Positions 53,143 through 64,000 of a stretch of 64,000 bases of DNA are shown here, one piece after another. The notes under the pieces are model-generated. The model saw only the letters and a list, made by a program, of their open reading frames with translations, was not told the origin of the DNA and searched no databases. The position numbers were made by a program, and so were the translations under genes. The stretch comes from Allomyces arbusculus (Eukaryota > Blastocladiomycota > Blastocladiomycetes > Blastocladiales > Blastocladiaceae). The stretch spans positions 24,967-88,966 of the forward strand of contig JADHYV010000062.1 of the NCBI GenBank assembly GCA_027604705.1, read 5' to 3'. Every line of letters starts with the position of its first letter. The stretch's first letter is position 1.

Positions 53143-53451
53143 GCATTACAGCACGTGGGTCGCGTTGGCCGCCAGGCGCCAGCCTTGCGCACGCCGTTGC
53201 CGCTGGCATCTCCTTGCTGCGCCACACATTGTTAACCACGCGTGTCACGTGTGCGCTGGCGAGCCGCAGGGAAGTGGTCTTGGTGTCCCGGATCCGTGAC
53301 ATTGGAGAAGGAGTGACAACATGTATTTGCAACGCGATGTCCTGCGCGTGTGCCTGTATGTATAAAACACTCTACATACAATCGTGAATGAAGCGCGCCA
53401 TCCACCCTCTCGCACTCGCCGCCGGCACGGCGGGCAGGCCCCACGCCTGCA
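53143..53451. other. intergenic
   Basis: About 310 bases between the BTB start and the stop of the upstream transporter gene (both minus strand); AT-rich TATAAAACACTC at about 53360 could be the BTB core promoter or the transporter 3' end. Confidence 0.4.
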
Positions 53452-55237
53452 TCACGCGGCCTCGTTGGTCGAGTCGCTGCTGCAGCAGACCTGCGTGCGG
53501 CACTGCTTCGGACAGCGAAACTGACACGCGAGCCCGTGCACATCCGCCTCTGGCGCACCACCCCCCACCGCGGGCGCGCCCGACGGCGCGTCCCCCGCGG
53601 CATGCACGACACAAAACTCGGGCTGGATAGTGACCGAGTGCACGTTATGCGCGTGCATCAATTTCTTGATCTTGGCCGCAATGTCGTGATACTGGTCCGA
53701 GTCGCGCGGATTGCGGCGGCAATCGTGTTCGGGCGCCTGCGCGAGCGCAACGTGCACTGTAGCCACATTCTTCTCGTCAGCCAGTTCCCAGACGTGCAGT
53801 TCGTGCACGCCCACGACCCCCTCGAGCGCGGCAATCTGCGCGGTCACCTTGGGCAAGTCGATTGATGCCGGCGCGACTTGCAGGAGCACGCTCGCCGCGC
53901 GCCGGACGAGCGGGACCGTCGAGGCCAGAATCAGGCCCGTGATGATCAGTGAGACGGCCGGATCCACGTACTTGACCCACTCGGGCGCGTTTTCGCCGCT
54001 GGCACCGCCAAGTGCCCATGCGAGGCCGGCAGAAATCATGACGGCCACGGACCCGAGCGCGTCGCCCATCACGTGCAGGAACACGCCGCGCATGTTCATC
54101 CCGCTCGTCTTGGATTTGGCTGCGCCGTGATCGTCGCCGTCGGACCCAGCTCGGGCCTCTTCGTCGACGTGCGAGTGGTAAGACGGCGCCGATGGATGGT
54201 ACGGCGGGAGTGTCGACGACGTGGCCGATGGTCGGTGCGGGTTGACGACGCCCAGCTCGTGCGAGTCGCAGCCGGGCACGATTTGCACGATCTTGCCCAT
54301 GCGCATGACTTGCGTCTCCGTCGAGTTCGACGCGGACTGCGTGTCGGGAGTCGACGTGGATGAGTCGAGCGGGGACAGGTTTGCGGGGGACGGGCTGGGT
54401 CGGGTCACAGCCGGCGCAGGAGCCACCGGTTTTGCAGAGTCAACGTGGAGATGCACGTTGGCGGCCAAGTGATCGTCGCGCTCGTGCTCGTGCTCGTGGT
54501 CGTGGTCGTGGGCAGCATGATCGTGACCGCCGCCATGACTATGAGCATGTCCGTGGTCGTGACCGTGATCTGCAGAACCGTATCGTCACCGTTAGTTTGG
54601 AGCCACAAGAGCATCGCGTCGCGTCGCAAGCACGAACCGTGGAACAGGAACAGGCCAATGATGTTGACCGCGAGGCCCGCCCCGCCGACAATCAAGACTT
54701 GTCGCGGGTTCTCGACGACTAGAAAAACGAACGACCGGTCAGTCGCGAACCGGAAGCGTAATTACCGCAGCAAGCGCGCGCGTACATTTCGGCGACAGGA
54801 AACGCTCAATCGCTTCCATGAAGATAGAAAAGCATAACGCCATCAAAAACACGCCGTTGATAAGCGCGCCGACAATCTCGGCGCGTTGCCAGCCGTACGA
54901 GTAGTTTCCTTGGTGCACCGTCTGCTTGGCGAGCTACACACGAGCCGATGTAATCACAACGCCCGTCAGCACCCGACCAACGCAAGCCCATCGCACGACC
55001 CCTCGCCACCGAACCATGTACCTTGATTGCATAGAGCGCAATGACCAGGGACAACACGTCCGACAACATGTGGAACGCGTCTGCGACCAGCGCGACCGAC
55101 CCCGTCATGTTGCCGACGATCAGTTCGACCAAACAGAACCCACCCGTCATGAACAGCATCGACCCGATGCGCCCACGACGCGTCTTGAGCCTCTGCAGCA
55201 ACGACTTGGACTTGCGGTTGCCGGTCGACGCGTCCAT
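53452..55237 (-). CDS. ZRC1: cation diffusion facilitator, ZRC1/COT1-type vacuolar zinc transporter
   Basis: Four exons (55237-55022, 54933-54786, 54718-54638, 54569-53452) encode 520 residues. TM2 carries the metal site AFHMLSDVLSL (His56, Asp60) and TM5 its partner HVMGDALGSVAV (HxxxD), the two halves of the tetrahedral Zn site in CDF antiporters. Between TM4 and TM5 is a His-rich loop (DHGHDHGHAHSHGGGHDH and further HDHDHEHEHE), followed by a long Ser/Pro insertion. The cytosolic C-terminal domain (VHELHVWELADEKNVATVHV) matches the family dimerisation domain, and the end is Cys-rich (CQFRCPKQCRTQVCCSS). Homologues move Zn2+ or Co2+ into the vacuole in exchange for protons. Intron 3 splits the first His codon region; unspliced, the loop would read as Thr-rich, so splicing decides the metal-binding loop. 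Confidence 0.93.
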
Positions 55238-56277
55238 GGTGATCGGATTCGGCAGCGAATTGGCAGGTCTCGAGAGCGCAGTCCGCGAACGGATATGCTA
55301 GAATCGGAAACGAAATGCTTGATCTTGCGAGTTTCGCGACGAGCCGATGCAAGGGGAGCCGCGCGTTGATATGTGGCCACGTCGGAGAGAGCAAGAACGT
55401 GCAACGCCTCAGCCTGGATTGGTTCTTCAATGCGCAGCACCGGACGGCCCCCGCGAAGCACAGCTTGCAAGGTGGAGGAAGCCGGAGAAATCGTGATCGC
55501 GTCGCAGATCCCGGCGGCGGCAAAAGCGTCAGCAGCGTCGACCACGCGCGTTGGAGGTGCGAACTTGGGACCTCTTCGGCCGCCGCTGGCGGTGCACTAG
55601 CGCCAAGGGAGAGAATCACCACCGTCTCGGCCGTTGGCCACCACCATGGCCCAAGTCGAACCGCAAACCAAGCCCAGAAGACAATGGCCATGGCAAGCGT
55701 GCTTCACTCTAGCGCCACTCCCGCCCATGGCCGACGCCGCCGACCGTCACTGTTGCCGGTTGTTGCCGTGAGGACCCTCACGGTCACGAGCGTCCCAATT
55801 TTCGATTGGCAAATTGTTGCGTGCATCTACCCGACTTTTCCAACCGCGCTGCTGCTCCCTGCCTCTTCCTGCCGGCCGCAGGATGAGCAAAGTCGATAAT
55901 TTCGCCATTATCCGATCGGGTTATGCTGGCTCTTCCTTGGTCGTCGCTGCCGCAGTAACGACGATGGTGGTGAAGGTGCTCGCACAGTCTCGTGAGGCTC
56001 GCATGAGGCTCACGCTCTTGGTGGATCCGGCAAAGGCGACCAACTGGTCCGGCCGAGTCGCAACGTTTTCTTGCAGCTGGTCATGACGATGAGATAGCTT
56101 GAAGATTGTCGCGAGCTCATTGTGGACGTTAAAGAAAAGTGCTGGGCGAAGAGCTTGAGTCTTGATGGATAAGGCCCATGATTTGTGGATGACTTCTTGC
56201 AGCCCGTCGGTCGTTCGGCGGGCAGCAACGACAGCGGGATTGATTCAAGCGTAACTTGCAGCAAAACCTCGACCAAG
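55238..56277. other. 1 kb between divergent CDF transporter and DPH6
   Basis: Several overlapping frames exist (for example 55147-55545 minus) with protein-like pieces such as GICDAITISPASSTLQAVLR, but no family is recognised and no splice-consistent model was found. I call no gene. Confidence 0.4.
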
Positions 56278-59046
56278 ATGAAGGTCGTCGCGCTGATCAG
56301 GTATTTGATGCCATGACGGGTGAACACCAACGGTCAGCAAATGAGCCGGAGGACTTGTCAATCGAGCAGCCATCATGAAGTTCGACCGGCTTGGAATGGT
56401 CATGGACAGTCAACAGCCGCACGACGGCAGCGATCGCACAGATTCTGACGACAAGCCGTGTCATATACTGATCACATAGCGGCGGAAAGGACTCCTGCTT
56501 CAACGTGCTGCACTGCGTCGCCAATGGCCACGACGTTGTCGCGCTCGCCAACTTGCATCCAGCCGCGGACGCGGGGGGTATATGCGCCGTTCTTCTCCAC
56601 CCATCGAATTGCGGTTGCAGTCGCTTATCATCGTCATCATGTGGTCACTTTAACAGACGAGCTCGACTCGCACATGTACCAGACAGTCGGGCACGATGTG
56701 ATTCCTCTATACGCCAAGTGTTTCCGCAACCCGGCTATGCCCAACGATGCCGACCCGCTCGCTGCGCCCGACCTGCCCCTGTTCCGGCGCGCGATTGCAG
56801 GCGCCTCGGCCAACATTGCCATGACCTATGACCATGCTGGCGCGGCTACTGGCGATGGCGGCAATGTAGTGGACGAGGTGGAGGACCTGTATTTGTTGCT
56901 CAAAGACGTGGTCACGACCATGCCCGAGGTCAAGGGCGTGTCAGTCGGCGCGATTCTGTCGTCGTACCAGCGCGTGCGCGTGGAGAACGTGTACGTGTTT
57001 GCTCTACTCGTGATTCGTAATCAGTGAGCTGGTCCTTCCAACACGATTCCCCCTCTTCAAACTAGGTGCCAGCGGCTCGGTTTGCAAGTCTTTGGATATC
57101 TCTGGCAGGGCAACCAGGTCGAGCTCCTGGCCAGCATGGTCAACGCCGGCATGAACTCGATCTTGATCAAGGTCGCGGCCATGGGTACAGTGTCAAATTC
57201 TCGTGGTTCCAGCCGTGACCAATGCAGCTCATTCGCCGAGTTTGCTCTCGACAGGCCTGGACCGTCGCCATCTCGGTAAATCGCTGATGCAGTTGCAGCC
57301 GCATCTCCTGAAAATGGTACCATTCCAAGATCCATTCTCCACCCTTTGTTACGAGCCGTGCGACTTAACCGGTCCCCTCAACGCATGCAGCACACGCAAT
57401 ACGACCTGCACCCGTGCGGCGAAGGCGGCGAGTACGAGACCATCACGCTCGACTGCCCCGTGTTCCGCCGGCGACTGGTCGTCAAGACTGCCGAGACCAT
57501 TGTTCACTCGGACGACGAGATTGCGCCCGTCCTGTACCAGAGGCTTGTTGACATGGACGTCGAGGACAAGACCGATCTCGTCCCGTACGAGCAGCTGCGC
57601 GCGGACCTGCGCGAGCAGCTGGTGTCCGACACGGTCGCGCAAATCGTTGAGGACGCGACCGACGTGACGGTTGATGCAGTCCTGACGTCTGCTGCCGTGA
57701 GCCGCGTTCGCGCTGAGGAGAAGGAGACTGTGGACCTGCCGCAGGTGAAGAGTGTCGGGAGTCTGCTGGCCGTGACGGGGATTCGTGCTCCGTCCGACGC
57801 GTCGCTCGAGGACTCGGCGCGGCACGTCATGGACCAGCTCGCGCAAGTGCTGCAGAGCCGCGAGCTTGACACGAAGCGGCACCTGGTCATGGTCACGGTC
57901 CTCGTCAAGAACATGGCCGACTTTGCGCGTGTCAATGCAATTTACGGACAGTACTTTGGCGTGAACCCGGCGGCGCGGTACGTATGTGCCAGTCGAACGA
58001 TTTCGATTCCGAAAAGGCCAGGCTAACGTTGGCTGTCCTCTCGTTTCCAGCGCGTGCATCCAAGCCGTTTTGCCGTGCCAGGTCCAAGTCGACGCGCTCG
58101 CTGTCGCCCACCCCAACGTACCGCGCGACAACCTACATGTGCAGTCGATCTCGTACTGGGCTGCGGCCAACATCGGCCCTTACTCGCAGTCGTGCACGGC
58201 CGCGAGCCACGTGCTTGTCGCGGGCCAAATCGGTCTCGTGCCCGAAACCATGGTCATGCCAGCACTCGCGACTCCGACGGCCACATTCCAAGCGCAAGCT
58301 CACCTGTCGCTGCGACACCTGACGCGCATCTACGACGCGATCCGCGTCTCCCCTACCCGCGACGTGGTCGCGTGCGTCGCGTACGTCTCGTCCCCTACGT
58401 GGTTCACGGCTGCGCGGCAAGTGTGGACTGTGGCAATTGACGCGCCGGTGCTTGCCGTGGCCGTCCCACGGCTTCCGCGCGACGCCCTTGTTGAGTGGGT
58501 TGCGGTCGCGCACCACCCAGAGTGGCGGAACCAGTACAATGCCGCGCATGGGCGACTGCAGAATCCGTTGGATTCGGATGACGAGGAGGACGCGCCGATT
58601 GTCGCGGCGCGGTATGTCAAGGTGCGTGCGGCGACGACGCGGGACGGGGATGTGACGGCGTCGCGCAACGGGACGTTGGTCACGGTCATCGCGCGTGGGA
58701 AGGTGTCGGCGCCGGTGGAGAGCGAGTGGACGGAAGCGGATGTGCGCCCGGTGCTTGCGGATTTGGTGGACGATGTCGGAGTCGCGCTTGCCAAGGTGGA
58801 GGCGGATCGAAAGCATGTGCTGAACGTGCGCGTGTTTTACTTGGCCGAGATGACGACCGGGTTTGAGACTGGTACGTTTGTCGTTGGAGCTGCGAGCACG
58901 GGTTGGGGCGTACTGACCTGATCTTTCGTTTTTCCGTAGTCGCTCTGCGAGTCCTCGGCTCGATGGGCCCTGTCAGTTTTGTTCCGTGCACGGGCATCGA
59001 GGGCGGCGCGCATTTCGCGCTCTTCCTGCACGCCAACGTCGAGTAG
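56278..59046 (+). CDS. DPH6: diphthine-ammonia ligase DPH6 fused to two RidA domains
   Basis: Eight exons (56278-56300, 56480-56577, 56657-56990, 57066-57184, 57255-57316, 57391-57977, 58051-58871, 58940-59046) encode 716 residues. The N-terminal adenine-nucleotide alpha-hydrolase domain opens MKVVALISGGKDSCFNVL with the PP-loop SGGKDS (8-13), created by splicing of a 23-nt first exon. It continues DELDSHMYQTVGHDV, SVGAILSSYQRVRVENV and the hallmark GEGGEYET. DPH6 uses ATP and ammonium for the last amidation of diphthamide on elongation factor 2. The C-terminal ~280 residues contain two YjgF/RidA modules (SYWAAANIGPYSQSCTA, VAGQIGLVPETMVMP; second ending PVSFVPCTGIEGGAHFALFL), the architecture known from yeast YLR143W and other fungi. 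All junctions keep frame. Confidence 0.95.
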
Positions 59047-59248
59047 CCTGCTCGGCTGGTTTTGCCTCTTACTTTCGTTCTGTGAATAGTCGTAGCTCGT
59101 ATGTAGTAGCGAACAGAGGGTTTTCATTTAATTATCAATATCCAGCTCAACTCGTGAGCAAATCCCGCCACGATCTTGGGTATTTCCTTCCCTTCATCGA
59201 GCGGTGCCAACGACCGCTCCTTCTCGACACCAAACCGAGCGGCACCGA

Positions 59249-60050
59249 TTAGTGCTTGGCCGGGCTCTTCGGGCTCGCCGACCCGACCGCCTTCTTGATC
59301 GCAGCCTCGTCGAGCTTCTTGGGCGGCGTCGCCTTGCCGACACCACCCCCCACCGCCGGGATCTTGGTCGGCGACGGCGGCGTCGCAGCCTTCGCCGTCT
59401 TGGTGGGCGACGCGGGCGCCTTAGCCTTGGTCGGCGACGGCGGCGCTGACTTGATCGGCGACCCGAGCACGGTCGGCGCGTACTTGACCGTCGGCGAGAC
59501 GTGCAGGTGCAGGACGCGCTGCTTGGCGGCCGCATCGAGCTTGGCGACCTCGGTCGTGACCTGCAGCTTGGCCTGCGACCACTCGGTCTTACTTGCCTGC
59601 AGCTCCTCGAGAAGCTTAAGCTTGGCCGCCTGGCGCGTCGGCGAGTTGGCGGGGGACGCGCGCGTCGGCGACGCCGAAGTCGCGATCTTAGTCGGCGTCT
59701 TCGGCGCCGCAGCGGAGGCCTTGCTGGCCTTGTTGGGCGACGCGGGCGCCTTGGTGGGCGATTTGGGCGCCGAGGAACTGGCCTTGGCCTTGTCTGGTAC
59801 GTGGACGAGGGTGGTCAGCATCGAAGCGACCAGGATGCATTCCGGCTGCAGTCGCAGCCCTGCATGAGTGCTCTCGCGAGGAGCGCAAAAGCAAATGCGC
59901 CGATGTCGCGACGGCAGCAGCTCGAAGTCATCGGCGCGCGAGTTTCCTGCAGCCGCGGGCATGGGAACTGGGATACCAACCGGTCGTGTAGGGCGACGCG
60001 GCGTCAGCCGCCTTCTGACGCAGGTTGTAGGACGACTTCTGAACGGGCAT
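59249..60050 (-). CDS. Lys/Pro/Ala-rich protein with SPTK repeats
   Basis: Two exons (60050-59981 and 59793-59249) encode 204 residues; the 187-nt intron has a GTTGGT donor. After MPVQKSSYNLRQKAADAASP the chain is dominated by Ala, Lys, Pro and Ser with repeated SPTK, SPNK and TPTK motifs (about ten). These are (S/T)-P-x-K sites of the kind seen in histone H1 tails and phosphorylated by CDKs. A central segment (LLEELQASKTEWSQAKLQ to KYAPTVLGS) is predicted helical/strand and is the only folded-looking part. There is no winged-helix domain of H1, so a chromatin role is only a compositional inference. A cytoskeletal or bulk nucleic-acid-binding role is equally possible. Confidence 0.75.
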
Positions 60051-61186
60051 GGTGGTGCTGATGGTTGCTTTTGGTAGGTTGCGGGAGCGAATGCGTGTGC
60101 TTCGACTGGAGAGTCGGGATGAGCTAGCGGGGGGATGTGCGCTCTTATAGGGGCAGCGTTGTGGAACCCCCATTTCGACGTGGTCTGACCAGCATTCCAG
60201 CACGCGTTCCCGCGACCCCATTCGCTGTTCACCATCCGCTCTTCGCAGCGCTCAGGGTTCTCGAGGCATTGTATATTTGAATTTGAATTCTCATTGGAGC
60301 AGCATGCGGCAGGTAATTTTGTGGGGCGGGCGCCTCAATGACCGGTCGGCCGCGAACTGATCCTTCTCCTCTTCCCGAGCGCTCGTCCGTAAACCACGGT
60401 AAGCAGGCGATGCGGGACAGAGATCCCTCTCTTCATGCCCGTGCGGAGTGATCACGGCGAACAGAACAGAACGCCTGCAGCCGGCCGTCAGAAGCGCGCG
60501 CCGGGGTCGATGGCGGACGGCGTGAAGGGTGGGTGTGACCTCGAGAGACGCGTCGTGCAGCGCACGTGTGGACTGAGAGACACCGGTTGCACCCAGCAAC
60601 GTCTCGGCGTGGCCCCACATGACGTGATCAACGCAGATAAAGTGCACCACCTCCACCACCATCCTTTCGAAATCATCCTCTCGTCTGCTTCCACTCTGAA
60701 GCGAGTTTGTTATTGCTGTCTTTGGCCCTGACGACATGTCGTTGCCCGATCTGCCAAGGAAGACAAGATTTATCCGCGCTACCGAATGCACCATGTGGAT
60801 AACGATAAATAATGGTTGAATTTCTTCGGCTGAGGTGTGATCGCCTACGACGTGATGTGTTGCTATTTTTTCTTCCTGTCTCGATGCGGAACCCATGTGA
60901 TGGTACTTTGTAATTTGCGATTGAGATGCGGCCCGAGACCGTCACATGCCTGGTGATCAACATGGCTCGGTGTCCGCCCTGAGAACAACTTTTCGCTGAA
61001 GGGTTCATTGTTGCTGGCTTTATTCTTCTGTGTCTGTCGCTCTGCAAGTCACACGCGCTGGGTGATTTCCGAGAGCGAGGCGTGGTAGTTCTCGACGAAA
61101 AATGGCACTAATAGCAAAGGAGACGGGGGAATATATGTCACACTAATGGTTACATCGACAAACGCACGCAACGGCAGGCACGGGCA
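60051..61186. other. 1.1 kb without a supported gene beyond the promoter
   Basis: A 200-codon open frame exists on the minus strand (60896-60291), but the translation has no motif and reads poorly. The region 60750-61180 is AT-richer and includes the 3' flank of GUK1. Confidence 0.5.
60143..60149 (-). promoter_or_regulatory. TATA box of the SPTK-repeat gene
   Basis: TATAAGA on the minus strand, about 95 bases upstream of the ATG at 60050, in GC-rich surroundings. Confidence 0.6.
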
Positions 61187-62092
61187 TCACACCTGGTAGT
61201 GCTGCTTGATCCATGCCGTGAGCTTGGCGTAGGCCTCATCAATGTTGTCGTTGACAATCACGTAGTCGTGCGCACCCGTGGCCGCATACTCGAGCTCGGC
61301 TTTTGCCGCCGCCAATCGATCGGCTAGCGTCTCGGCCGACTCAGTGCCGCGGCCCTTGAGTCGCGCTTCGAGCACCTCGAGCGACGGCGGCTGCACAAAC
61401 ACGTAGCGCGCGTTCAGGTTCGTGTTCTTGACGATCTTGACGCCCTGCATGTCGACTAGTGGCAAAGGGGAGTGTACGCGCGAGTCAGGGACCGTGCCGA
61501 GAGCGTCGATTCACCTTGCAATGCGCCAGCGGGAGCGTACTGTCGAGGATGCAAATCTTGCCCTGCTCCACGACCTGCTTGACGGCCTGCACCGACGACC
61601 CGTAGAGGTTCTTCGAATACTCGGCCCACTCAATGAACGCATGCTGCGCAATCAAGTCCTGGAATTTGTCGCGCGTCGTAAAGTAGTAGCTGACACCATC
61701 GACCTCGCCGTCACGCGGCTTGCGTGTCGTATCTAATTCAATCGATCCGGGTCGCCCGTCAGCGCGATCGACTTCGGCTCGATCCTCGATTCGCGGTGCG
61801 TACGCGACACGCTGAACCCAAACACGCCGGGGTACTCCTTGAACAGCCGCGTCAGGAGCGTCGACTTGCCAGCGCCCGAGGGGCCCGACAGGACCAGAGG
61901 GCGCGTGTTGTCCTTGACGATGGCGGCAGCGGGCGGCATGGCGGTCGACATGCTTGCAGATGGTGCTCGCAGCGGACAGGCGCGGATCGGGAGGGCTGGG
62001 TGGAGCACGGGCACGGCAGCAACAAGCGGGAGAGCGCGTGGTGCGAGTGCAGCAAGTGGCCTTGGGGCACGCGATGCGAAAGCAGAGAACAT
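61187..62092 (-). CDS. GUK1: guanylate kinase GUK1 with optional mitochondrial presequence
   Basis: Three exons (62092-61804, 61732-61541, 61455-61187) encode 249 residues from the first ATG. The enzyme phosphorylates GMP to GDP with ATP. The P-loop is [10 protein letters not shown] (69-78), the GMP-binding part is [16 protein letters not shown], and [26 protein letters not shown] and ILDIDMQGV follow; the last two are joined exactly across introns. Residues 1-47 ([20 protein letters not shown] and on) are rich in Arg, Ala and Leu without acidic residues, a typical mitochondrial presequence. An internal ATG at codon 48 (61951; MSTAMPPA) would give a 202-residue cytosolic enzyme of normal length. 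Introns 1 and 2 have GTACGC donors. Divergent from KAE1. Confidence 0.95.
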
Positions 62093-62391
62093 TGCTGTGC
62101 AAAATGTGCGGCATGCCGCTTGCCGCCGCGTGGCCAAATTTTTGCTGATTTGCCTCAGGAAAATGAATAAATGTTTGCCAGCGTGATCAGTGACGTGGAC
62201 AGAAAGAATCGTTGTGCAAGCCGAAGAAACGTCGTTGTCGAACCTCCACCGCGTCGTCAAGCACGATCCAACGAAAAAACGACTCGCAGCAGCAACGGCT
62301 TTTGGCGTTCATCATCTTGCCCACTCGTGTTCGTGCGCCGACCGCCCAAGATCAGACTTGTCACGCACCGAATTCCACCTCGGACTCGACC
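62093..62391. promoter_or_regulatory. shared divergent promoter of GUK1 and KAE1
   Basis: A 299-bp interval separates the two start codons on opposite strands. No TATA element is evident; the sequence is less GC-rich than the flanking genes. Confidence 0.55.
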
Positions 62392-63746
62392 ATGACGCGC
62401 ATCGCTCTTGGCCTCGAGGGCTCGGCCAACAAGATTGGTGTCGGGATCATGCGGCACTCGGACGACGGATCCATCCAAGAAGTACTCGCCAATGTGCGGC
62501 ACACGTACATCACGCCGCCCGGCACGGGCTTTCTGCCCAAGGACACGGCCGTGCACCACCGCGAGTGGATTTTGCCGCTGATCCAGCAGGCGCTCAAGGA
62601 CGCCAAGATCACGCCCAAGGATATCGATGTGATTTGCTACACGAAAGGTGGCTGTGATATTTGGACCAGACGCGATCACGATTGCGACGGGCGCAAGGAC
62701 TGACCTCGGAATATCGCTAGGATTCTAGGGCCCGGCATGGGCCCGCCGCTGCAGTCGGTCGCCGTCGTGGCGCGCACCCTGTCGCTGCAGTGGAAGAAGC
62801 CGATTTACGGCGTCAACCACTGCATTGGCCGTGCGTTACATTGTGCTCCACTGGTATCCTCGATGTGTCTCTGCAGCTGATGTGCGCTTGCTTGATGCGA
62901 GTAGATATCGAAATGGGCCGGCAAATCACGGGTGCGACCAACCCGGTCATTCTCTACGTGAGCGGGGGCAATACGCAAGTGATCGCCTACTCGCATCACC
63001 GATACCGCATCTTTGGCGAGACGATTGATATCGCTGTTGGCAACTGTCTCGACCGGTTCGCGCGCATCATCAACCTTCCCAACGAGCCGGCGCCTGGGTA
63101 CAACATCGAGCAGTACGCTAAGCGGTACGTGCTTGTTATCACCGCAACGGGCGAAGGCCGTCGACTGATCAATCCGCGCCGCGTTTCCAGAGGAAAGACG
63201 CTCATCGACCTCCCCTACTCGGTCAAGGGCATGGACATGTCGTTTTCCGGGATCCTGTCGTTCCTCGAGCAGCTCGTCGCGCAGAACACGGTCGTCGAGG
63301 CATCTGACCTGCCGAACCACGCGACCCCGACCCCGACCGCAGCATCCGCCAAGTCCACCGGGAAAAAGGGCAAGAAGCGGCCGGCGGCCCCGACGCCGCG
63401 CATCTACACCAAGGAAGACCTGTGCTTCTCGCTGCAAGAAACGGTATTTGCCATGCTTGTCGAGACGACCGAGCGCGCCATGGCGCACGTCGGGTCCGAC
63501 CAGGTGCTGGTCGTGGGCGGTGTCGGGTGCAACGAGCGGCTCCAGGCAATGATGGCCGATATGTGCACGCAGCGCAATGCCACGTGCTTTGCGACCGATG
63601 AGCGGTTCTGTATTGATAACGGGATTATGATTGCGCAGGCCGGGTTGTGCATGCTCGCGGGCGCGTCGCCGCCGCTCGAAATGCACCAGACCACGGTCAC
63701 GCAGCGGTTCCGGACCGACGCCGTGTATGTGAGCTGGCGCGAGTGA
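62392..63746 (+). CDS. KAE1: KAE1/OSGEP, catalytic subunit of KEOPS (tRNA t6A37 synthesis)
   Basis: Four exons (62392-62647, 62729-62830, 62905-63124, 63191-63746) encode 377 residues. The ASKHA ATPase fold starts [20 protein letters not shown] and continues [39 protein letters not shown] and the metal-binding NHCIGHIEMGR (His116, His120) reconstructed across intron 2. [31 protein letters not shown] and [14 protein letters not shown] follow. KAE1 transfers threonylcarbamoyl to A37 of ANN-decoding tRNAs, with Bud32, Cgi121 and Pcc1. It is longer than human OSGEP (335) because of a ~35-residue Ala/Lys/Pro/Thr insertion between [11 protein letters not shown] and [10 protein letters not shown]. 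Polyadenylation hexamer at 63778-63783. Confidence 0.97.
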
Positions 63747-63777
63747 AAGTGATGGGTGGTTGGTGGTGCTGGGACAG

Positions 63778-63783
63778 AATAAA
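63778..63783 (+). terminator. poly(A) signal of KAE1
   Basis: AATAAA occurs 32 bases after the KAE1 stop codon. The remaining bases to the window end show no gene. Confidence 0.6.
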
Positions 63784-64000
63784 AAACATGGTTTTGCTAA
63801 TTGCCTCTTTCGCGTCCATCACGCGGCCGTGAAAGCTCCACGAGCAACGAGGCTTCGTTGTGGTTTGCTTCATGTCTTGCAAATCGTGTTCGGGACGGTT
63901 TTACACCCCTCCCGCACGCACGCGGTCTTGACTTGTTACGCAAAACGCCAATCATCCGCACTCACCTCTGGTTGCCGATAGTTGGCCTTGCCCGATGATC

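Noticed and set aside
54405-54695. Thr-rich frame within the zinc-transporter gene
   Set aside because: It is the unspliced reading of the His-rich loop; splicing at 54637/54569 gives the expected HDH loop of CDF proteins.
55147-55700. Possible gene upstream of the zinc transporter
   Set aside because: Several protein-like fragments in different frames but no family, start or splice chain; probably promoter DNA.
60291-60896. 201-codon minus-strand frame
   Set aside because: No domain, irregular composition, and no splice or promoter signals.
1-64000. CRISPR arrays, bacterial operons or ribosome binding sites
   Set aside because: No direct-repeat/spacer arrays; genes are intron-containing and individually promoted, as in a fungal nucleus.
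1-64000. Retroelements or virus-derived genes
   Set aside because: No reverse transcriptase, integrase, capsid or long terminal repeat was recognised in either strand.

Overview
The window is nuclear DNA of a fungus, most likely an early-diverging zoosporic lineage (Blastocladiomycota- or chytrid-like). The evidence is: GC-rich coding sequence; short spliceosomal introns (mostly 50-120 nt) in nearly every gene; the fungal/opisthokont genes CTF4, SDE2, DPH6, KAE1 and GUK1; and a six-transmembrane voltage-gated potassium channel and a CASTOR-like ACT protein, both of which I would not expect in a yeast. The species cannot be named from sequence alone. Exon models were built by eye from reading frame, splice dinucleotides and family conservation. 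Nearly all multi-exon models below keep frame across every junction.

Layout. 1-11.5 kb: 3' end of a beta-propeller phytase-like gene, a CASTOR-like amino-acid-sensor homologue, a glutaredoxin-like DUF836 protein, the replisome adaptor CTF4/WDHD1, a putative surface protein, and the splicing/genome-stability factor SDE2. 11.7-20 kb: an accessory region holding a tandem family of small secreted proteins (two intact, two decayed), a decayed malonyl-CoA:ACP transacylase gene between family members, and a decayed LRR-like gene. 20-28.2 kb: a bacterial-type glycyl-tRNA synthetase, the Kv channel and a PHO84-type phosphate transporter, whose 3' end is duplicated in inverted orientation just downstream. 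28.8-36.6 kb: gene-poor, with a G-rich minisatellite, a dispersed repeat, a single-pass membrane protein and the small GTPase ARFRP1. 36.6-45 kb: a glutamine-rich modular gene, an LRR membrane protein with one exon per repeat, an unidentified acidic protein and a large beta-repeat (DUF4097-like) protein. 45.5-64 kb: an F-box protein with an extreme Asp/Gly tail, a 1.3-1.4 kaa BTB protein, a CDF zinc-type transporter, DPH6 (diphthamide synthetase fused to RidA domains), a Lys/Pro-rich SPTK protein, guanylate kinase, and KAE1 of the KEOPS complex.

How genes relate. There are no operons. KAE1 and GUK1 diverge from a shared 300-bp promoter, several pairs converge with gaps of 160-240 bp, and three translation-related enzymes (glycyl-tRNA synthetase, DPH6, KAE1) are present but dispersed. 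Recurrent local features are 5' splice sites of the form GTACGY/GTGCGY with a minority GTCCGT/GTTGGT class, and pure poly-C tracts just upstream of some 3' splice sites.
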